Below are positions 56,301 through 64,000 of a stretch of DNA of 64,000 nt, piece after piece. The notes under the pieces are model-generated. The model ran no database searches. It was not told where the DNA came from and saw only the letters and a program-made list of their open reading frames with translations. The DNA comes from Plecoglossus altivelis. Lineage: Eukaryota; Chordata; Actinopteri; Osmeriformes; Plecoglossidae. The stretch lies in the NCBI GenBank assembly GCA_036571765.1, contig BROE01000013.1, positions 3,072,681 to 3,136,680 of the forward strand. Reading direction: 5' to 3'. The translations under genes and the position numbers were made by a program. The stretch's first letter is position 1. Every line of letters begins with the position of its first letter.

Positions 56301-57959
56301 AGCGTCACAAGTTATCTAACCTCCAGCTGGCACCGTGTGGTACAGGTCGGAAGGAGACGGCCAGTTAGTCTCATTAGCGATAAATATAATGGACCTCTCC
56401 CAAATGGTTATTTTCTACTCACACAGCTTCTTAAGGACCAACTCACAATCAGCTCCACACACTCTCCCCCCTCTTACGTCACTGAGTTGTATTGTATTCC
56501 ACCAGTTCCCCAATCCCCATCAAAGTATCTCCAAGACTTTAATAAGCTTAGCCTTGCCCGATGTCCACCGTGCCCAGCCATGTGCGTTGGAAGGAATGCT
56601 GGCTTCTGACGTCAGATGTACCCAGCAGCTTTGGACCGAACAACAGGCTGGGGGTTAACCTCCTATGAACCCACTGCAGAGGGAGCAGGTATTCCAGAAC
56701 TGGGAACACTAACATGCCGTGCGTATCACAGAACTGCCAATCTTTGTTTAATGCAGAGAGGAACAATAACAATCCGAGGCATATTGGCATCTGAACAGGC
56801 TTGATTGAAGAGAGAGAGAGAGAGAGGGGGAAGGGGAACAATCACTTCACTTGTCACGGCTAGCTCTGAAGCTCTGAAGCTGGCTGTAAGAAGGCAATCT
56901 CTGTTAGCGTTCAGTCTGTGCGTGTGTGCTTGTTTCAGAACAGGCTGTTTGTTACAGTGTGTTGTTGCATGTCATGCTTTAGGGTGTGTGTGTGTTTGTG
57001 TGGTTGTCTGTGTGTGGGTGTGTGGTTGTCTGTGTGGTTGTCTGTGTGTCTGAGTGGTTGTCTGTGTGTGTGTGTGTGTGTGGTTGTCTGCATGGTTGTC
57101 TATGTGTGTGTGTGAAAAAACATCTTGGCAATGATGTATCTGAAACATCTCTTGGGATCTCTGTCTCTCCCCAGTGAGTGGCTGTTGATTTTAAAGCGTG
57201 TGTGTCGGGGGTCGTGGAGGGGGGTGGGGTGGGGGGGGCTGGGGTCTCCCATGACACGTGGCTCACACGACCTCTCACCTCAGCCTTGGTTACCTTTGAC
57301 CCTACTGAAATGGAACACGCGACCGGGTCAGTACTTTAAGTCCCGATAAAACCCTACAATGGAGGAAAACGTCAGACTGTATTTTGTAACCATGGGAGAT
57401 AGAAACATTGCTCTCACACACAAACAGTTGCTAAGTAGAGATCGCAGCGATTTTATGGAAGCTTTAAAAAAAAAAAAAAGAAAAAGTTCCCTCAGCCCTA
57501 ACAATGTCCGACAAACACCAAACATTCTACCGTTCGCGGTCAGGTTCTAGAATGTTTGGAAAGATGACTGTCATTTTTACAGTACAAACGTCACACCAAA
57601 CTCAAACTCAACCCAATAAACTGGAGTATTTGTTTGGGTTGTGTGATCTTGCCTTTCGGTGAATGGGGAGGGGGAGGGGGAGGGGGGAGTTGATTCGTTC
57701 AACACCCGTGTCCCTCTGGTAGTACTTCTCGTACAGGGAGGCCAAACATTCTAGGCCCCCCCCAGAAACATGCACCCCCAGCAGGGGAGGCAGGATTCAA
57801 CACGTCCGGCGCCCTAGCATGTGTTTCCTATTGAGGAGGCCGGGACCTCACTGGTGGCCTTGTGAGTATGCACTGCCGCGAGGATGAGAGGCAATATCCG
57901 CCAAGGTGCCTTGCTGGCCAAGCACTAACGACCCGCGATGACCTTCAGTTTCAACGCTC

Positions 57960-58600
57960 TCCTCTGTCTCTGCCTCTTTTTTTTGATCTCTTCCTCTTTC
58001 TTTCTCTCTCTCTAATTCTCTCTCTAACTCTGTCTTTCGCTTTCTCGCTCTTTCTTTCTCTAACTCTCTCTCTCTCGCTTACTCTCTCTCTCTTACTATC
58101 TCTTTCGCTTTCTCTCTCTTTGTTTCTCTAACTCTCTCTTTCTTACTCTCTCTTACTCTCTCTCACTCTCTCTCTCTTACTCTCACTCTCTCTCTCTCTT
58201 ACTCTCTCTCACTCTCTCTCACTTACTCTCACTATCTCTCTCTTACTCTCTCTCTCTTACTCTCTTTGTCTCTTACTCTCTCTCTCACTCTCTCTCTCTT
58301 ACTCGCTCTCTCTTACTCTCTCTCTCTTACTCTCTCTCTCTTACTCTCTCTCACTCTCTCTCTCTCTCACTCTCTCTCACTCTCTCTTACTCTCTCTTAC
58401 TCACTCTCTCTTACTCTCTCTCTCTTACTCTCTCTTACGCTCTCTCTCTAACTCGCTCTCTCTTACTCTCTCTTACTCTCTCTCTCTCTTACTCTCTCTC
58501 ATTCTCTCTTACTCGCTCTCTCTTATTCTCTCTTACTCTCTCTCTCTTACTCTCTCTCTCTCTCTTACTCTCTCTCTTATTAACTGTTTCTTTCCGTTTC
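57960..58600 (+). repeat. CT-rich array (CTTACTCTCTCT units)
   Basis: CTCTCTTACTCTCTCTCACT units of irregular length. Confidence 0.95.
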
Positions 58601-58879
58601 TCCTTCCTCTTTCCCTATCTGCAGGTCTAGCTCTCTGTCTCCTGTGCCAGTGTGAGGCCCTGATGTTGACATGTGCTTCACAGGCCCAGTCCTTGTATCC
58701 TGTCTCACTGCTGATGTGCCCTGCTGCGAAGAGACTTTTGGTTGTGTGTTCCGAATCCACGAGAGCTCAGACCTGGCCCAGCACATCAGTGATGGGATGG
58801 GAAGTGCGGTGTGTCTAATGGTTTGCAGATCCTGAGGTGAAACGAGTTGGCTCCCATTTCTGTTGGATGTCTTTTCTCC

Positions 58880-58997
58880 CCCACTTCTCTCCCTCTCTTT
58901 TTCTCTCTCTCTCTCTCTCTCTCTTTTTCCCTCTGTGTCGATCTCCCTCTCTTTATCTCTCTGTCTTCCTCTCTATCTCCCTACTTTCTCCCTCTCT

Positions 58998-59028
<31 letters not shown>

Positions 59029-59130
59029 CCCCTCTCTCCCTACTTCTCTCTATCTCTCCCCCCCTCTCTCTCCCCCTCTCACCCCACTTCTCTCACCCTC
59101 TCTCCCTACTTCTCTCTCTCTCTCTCTTGT
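58880..59130 (+). repeat. CT/CCCT-rich tract
   Basis: CTCTCTCC and CCCTACTT units; a second pyrimidine tract separated from the first by about 280 bases of unique DNA. Confidence 0.9.
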
Positions 59131-59589
59131 CGAAAGCGTTCCCTGTCATGAGGACTTCCAGTAGTTTGAAATGTTCTCCTATGGGAGACACCAGTTGGAG
59201 GATCTGATGCATCTGAAACCTGCTAGTGCTTTTCAGGGAAGGGGAGGAGGGCGCGGACTCATAAATAACAGAGAAACTTGGAGCTGGCAGCCAAGGAGAC
59301 AGACCCGATTGGAAATGCAAAGAAGGCCAACGGGGTGGGGGTGGAAAAGAGGGGGTGCTTGGGATAGACGTGATGGGAGGAAGGGGGGAGGAAGGGGGGA
59401 GGAGGGGTGGAGAGGAGGGTGTGGATGTTTCGGGCGATGCACTTGGGGTGGAGGGGGGGCTTTCCCCACGGGGTCTGAACTCTGAAAAGAGACGGTCTGA
59501 GTTTGAATCGTACATGCAGGCCACGGGCCAAACAGGCCTGAGTTGGACAAACTGAACAAACTGTAGGATACCTCAGAGAGTTCACAGCC

Positions 59590-59599
59590 TGAAACACAC

Positions 59600-59647
<48 letters not shown>

Positions 59648-59670
59648 ACTCACATCCACACACACACATA
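59590..59670 (+). repeat. AC microsatellite
   Basis: AC run with CACGC and TACACGTACTCACATC interruptions. Confidence 0.95.
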
Positions 59671-60087
59671 TGGAAACACCCAGCTCGCAGTGAGCTCTGC
59701 TGGTGAGGTTAGTCATCGGTGACATCAGTCTTACGTTAGCAGTGATGTGTGTATACGTGCGCAGCAACAGCAGACCCCCTGGAAACAACAGGACAAAAAG
59801 AAGATGACCTGCTTACAGGGAGTTCCACCCTTCCTCAATTTCTACTCACTTTGGTTCAAGCTTTCATCCTCTCCCAACCCTTCTTTCGTTCTCTCTCTTT
59901 TATCAACCTATTTATTCTGTTCTTCATCCGAGTTTGTAGTTGTTCCTCAGAGCCTCAAAGAGAAGATGTTTACTGCAGCCATCTCTTCTTCCTACATCAT
60001 CTGTATAGTTCAACTTCCAGCCTTTGACTGAATATTTGAGCGAGTTCTGTTAGTCACACGAAACAAGTGTTTCCATGATGCAGCCCT

Positions 60088-60720
60088 GACACAAACACAC
60101 AAACACACAAACACACAAACACATAAACACCCACATATACATGGAAAACATGTCCCTGATGCATTCACGTCCATGTTAAACCATCCTCCACACACACACA
60201 CAATTAAACACCCCCCCCACACACGACAACATAACCCCCCCACACACACACACATTAAAACCCGCCCACCACACAACACACCATTAAACACCCCCCCCAC
60301 CCCACACGGTTCACACATTAAACAACACCCGCCCACATCACATATATTAACACCATTCCACCACCACACACACATATTAAATACCCAACTACCCCCATTA
60401 CAAAACAACAAAAACAATTCCACCCGCCCCACCACACATCCACACATTTAACACCCACCACCAAGGCAACACATTTAAACACAACCCCCCCACCAACACA
60501 CACCCAACCCTCACTTAAAGCAACCACCAACACGAACAACAACACACAACATCAACATTAACGGCGCGGCCCCCACCACTACACAGACCGACACACGACA
60601 CCACACATTCAACCTAACGTCCACCACAGAGGCCACACTACATTTTAAACACCACACACATCACACAACACACACATTAAGACCCCCCCCAACCAATTAT
60701 CAACGCGCGCCATTAACAAC
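60088..60720 (+). repeat. Noisy CA-rich minisatellite
   Basis: Units like CCACACACACACATTAAAC recur with irregular homopolymers (CCCCCCC, AACAAC), more irregular than the other CA tracts and suggestive of uncorrected reads. Confidence 0.75.
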
Positions 60721-61574
60721 CCTCGCTCCTTTTCCCCCTCCCACAGATGCCTTACCCCCTCCACACAACAAACACACATCCAGTAAGACAACAGTGACGA
60801 CACCAGTTACAAGGAGGGACACCCTCTGTCATTAATAACATCATCAAGCCCTGTCTCCACTCCCCACTGACAGCAGGGGACTGAGCAATGACACATTCAG
60901 CCCCAGGGCTGTTCTGAAAGGGGGCCGGTTCTTCATGTGCGTGGGACGACTTAACTATTTAATGAACATCACAGGGACAGGGAACTTTTACAGAAGATTT
61001 TGGCATATAATTTGAAGAACTGCGAAGCGTCAAGTCTCTGGGTGAATTGTTTAAAGATGGCGGAGAAGCCAGGTCAACCATTACAGGAACAAAGAGAATA
61101 GAACAAGTTGTCATTTCCTGCGTGACTGTACACACTGGTTTCACATGTTTCAGACTTTCGCCTGAGCCGCAGAGATGCTGGAGGTCTGCTCAAAGAACCT
61201 TTAAAAGCACAAGGATGATTCTCGTTAATCTTCTAAAGTCTAAACACGATCCAGAACGGTCTTCGTCCCCCTCATACTGCTGCGTTTAAACGGGAATCAA
61301 GCCGCACCAGAACAATCACAACAACGTTCGACCCGTCCAGACTCTAGCTCCAGGCTCCATCTGTCTTTAACGCCAGAGATAGGGGTCTGACAAGGCTGTC
61401 GATGGGAGCGTGAAAGGGTTAAGCCCTCCTGGAGATGGTGAAAAGCTGCCAAAGGTGGAGGTGATTTATATGCAGTCGTTCTGTTACTCCCAGGCACAAA
61501 AGCACAATCGGGAAGGCCTGCCAAATCCTGTCTTGGGTTGATGAAAAGGACCAGCAGGAGCAACACAGGGAACA

Positions 61575-61735
61575 TGACCCAGGAGGGAGGGAGGGAGGAT
61601 GCAGGGCGGTAGGGGGGAGGGAGGAGGAGGGCAAGAGAGGGAGGGAGGAGGAGGGAGAGGGAGGGGGGAGGGAGGGAGGGAGGGAGGGAGGGAAGGAAGG
61701 AAGGAAGAGAGGGATGACGGAGGGAGGGAGGGAGG
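61575..61735 (+). repeat. GGGA microsatellite
   Basis: GGGAGGGAGG with AGGAAGG and GAGAGGG variants. Confidence 0.95.
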
Positions 61736-62457
61736 GAGCCAAAATCAGAAATAAAGAAGTGAGAAAAAGTTTGAAAAAAACGAGGTGTGACCTCAGGAGT
61801 ACGCCACAGACCAATCACCACACTAATAAGGGATATCGCCAGCCTGTCTTTCAACTCCAAGCGGCAGGTAGACTATTCCTCATCATGGACTTCTGAACAG
61901 CCTTCCAGGCTTTCGTCTTCTAGAACATTCTCCACAAAGTTCTGATACCCAGGAACTCACAAGTTGTTCCTTGAGGTACAATATAGCATGTGGTGGTAGA
62001 TTGGTACTGGAAGACAAGAAACTGAATCACTGCATTGCAGAAACTTCTCCTAAAATACTTTTCACTTTTCTCCTTTCCTAGACATATTTGGTGGATGTTT
62101 AAACCTGAATTCTTCTTCCAGTGAGGGTGGTTATGTTTAGATGTCTCTAGACATCGTCATGGGTCGTAATCATATCATCTTGGGTCAGTGACAGTAAATG
62201 ACACTTGCGTTTCGTTTAATCATAGCCTTGACACACACAAAAAGACTTAAATGGGTCTTGTCAGCAGAGCAGATATGGAAGAAAGATCTCTTCACCAACA
62301 ACCTGTTTAAGCGTCAAACATGCAGATGAGCAGGATTAAAGCTAATATTAGATTGTCAATGAGCCGTCAAAAGTACATTTTCAGAGTTCATTGGAGTCCA
62401 GCGCACCTGTATTGCCAAAGAGGTGTGCACCTGCATCACACCCTCTGACAATCTTGT

Positions 62458-62602
62458 ACACACACACACACACACACATACACACACACACACACACACT
62501 CCCTCAGTACCTCTTTTCCTTTTACACACACATACTCACTCACTCACTATCCCTCTCTCTCTCTCACACATACACACACACACACACACACATACTCGCT
62601 CA

Positions 62603-62639
<37 letters not shown>

Positions 62640-62666
62640 ACACACACTCCCTCCTACCCTCACCAC

Positions 62667-62713
<47 letters not shown>

Positions 62714-62885
62714 CCACACACACACGCACTCACTCACTCACACGCACACTCCCTCACTCATTCACTTTTTACTCACTCTGACACAAACTTTACAGTGAAA
62801 CACACAAATATGTATTACAGACACATTAACAGGTATTGTCAAGCACACACACACACACACACACACAATGTAGACACACACACAA
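62458..62885 (+). repeat. CA/CT compound microsatellite
   Basis: CA runs alternating with CTCACTCACT and CTCTCTCT, ending in a second CA run (62844-62868). Confidence 0.93.
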
Positions 62886-64000
62886 ACTGTAAAGACACGC
62901 GCTTCATGAAGTCATAGTTCCCCTCCAACATTCTCACTTGTGAATTGAGAGTCGTTGCTTTGTCACTTAGCTGTGAGAGTGAGTCAGGGCCATTTGAGAT
63001 CCTCTTTAATCCAACCCAACCAGAACACGCCAGGCTCATTTGTCGACTTGCTTTGGCGAACATTACAGCTTCACTAGTCTAGCGCTCACTGTCTGAAATA
63101 TTGGCATTTCAGACACTTTAAACAGTATCACATGGCCTATGTTTGAATTGAAGTAGGTGTCAAAGACGCGCGTACAAAACACCATGAAAATGATTGATTA
63201 TAAAACAAATCATATAGCGTGTATATGTATTTAGTCATTTGATATCTTCCTTGACAGAGACTTGATGCATAAATGCTTCAAGCCAGATCCAAATCGTGGC
63301 TTCGTTCCATCTCCTCTGTCTCTAAGGGCTTAAGGGCAGGGTGACTTGAGCACGTTTGTAAGGAGATGGTACAGCGAGGTTCAGTTGCCTTCTGGAAGGG
63401 TTTCATAGGTGCGTTCTGGGAACACGCTGTTTTATACACTGTTTTATAGGGAGCCAGTCGTTTTGCTCTATCACACAAAGCACACAGATGCACACAACAC
63501 ACTCGCACACAGGTACACACGGCGCACAAACACACTCGTATTTGCACACACCTCCCGGAGACTTCAGTCAACATTCACACCAAAAAACACATTTCGCACG
63601 GGAAGTTGCCCATGATGAAAACAGGGTCCACTCCATGGAATCCATTTCCATAACAGTTCTCATTCCCAAAGTCGAAAGAGACACTCACACAATGACTTTA
63701 TGTTTCTGCTCGGATCAAAACCAACCGTCAAGTCTCAGAACAGTCGTTAACTCAACATGATGCGTTTACCAACTGTGGTTAAGAGCTCTCTCTCAGGGCT
63801 GTGAAAGCGGAGCATCTCCCCTGGAACCTAAACACGCCAGTTGACACACTCGGTACTGTCTGTCCTCCCCATCCTTTTTTTTCATCGAATTTCACATTTA
63901 ATTTCAACGTTCTCAAGGACAACAAGAAGATCGACAGGAAACGGCGGCCTTCGAAATCTCTCCACTAGTTCGACTGTCCTTGTTTACCTCCGGTTTGGTC

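Noticed and set aside
56335..56658. 107-codon plus-strand frame
   Set aside because: A second open frame of similar length overlaps it and neither resembles a known protein.

Overview
The window looks like teleost fish nuclear DNA. It has intron-containing genes with GT-AG junctions, very dense dinucleotide microsatellites and minisatellites, hAT-type MITEs, a tRNA gene with an intragenic promoter, and three genes in the order known from vertebrate chromosomes (GPATCH1, WDR88, LRP3 on human 19q13, from memory). The extreme load of AC/GT and AG/CT tracts is reminiscent of repeat-rich teleost genomes, but I cannot name the species. A 158-base N gap (6343-6500) and several inflated, indel-ridden stretches indicate a draft assembly with unpolished patches.

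Layout, in transcription order on the minus strand: gpatch1 (38359 down to 29161, 20 coding exons, 974 aa, complete), wdr88 (28592 down to 21868, 11 coding exons; exon 2 is cut short at a TG microsatellite), a tRNA-Thr(AGT) gene (21780 down to 21707), then lrp3 (20711 down to 5139, six exons, 549 aa seen; the C-terminal exon lies beyond base 1). I located junctions by reading donors, acceptors and reading phase by hand. For gpatch1 and lrp3 the summed exon lengths are divisible by three and the phases agree at every junction.

The genes are neighbours rather than a pathway. GPATCH1 is a nuclear G-patch protein linked to spliceosomes and RNA helicases. WDR88 is a little-studied WD40 beta-propeller protein. 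LRP3 is a single-pass membrane receptor with CUB and LDLa modules.

The right part (38.4-64 kb) holds no gene I can name. It is dominated by tandem repeats: GGCA/GACA, a 33-bp minisatellite, a 1.3 kb GT minisatellite, a 0.95 kb CT-rich minisatellite, a degenerate TTAGGG-like array, CT tracts and CA tracts. It also holds several unexplained coding-like or splice-bounded pieces, the best being a minus-strand stretch at 48834-49153 that reads as protein in two successive frames, and a possible terminal exon at 46994-47147.

The most notable observations are a frameshifted tandem copy of gpatch1 exon 11, a 38-bp array that multiplies the 5' splice site of wdr88 exon 3, a minisatellite in lrp3 intron 1 carrying splice-like signals in every unit, loss of part of a WD blade in wdr88, and noisy duplications that look like assembly artefacts.
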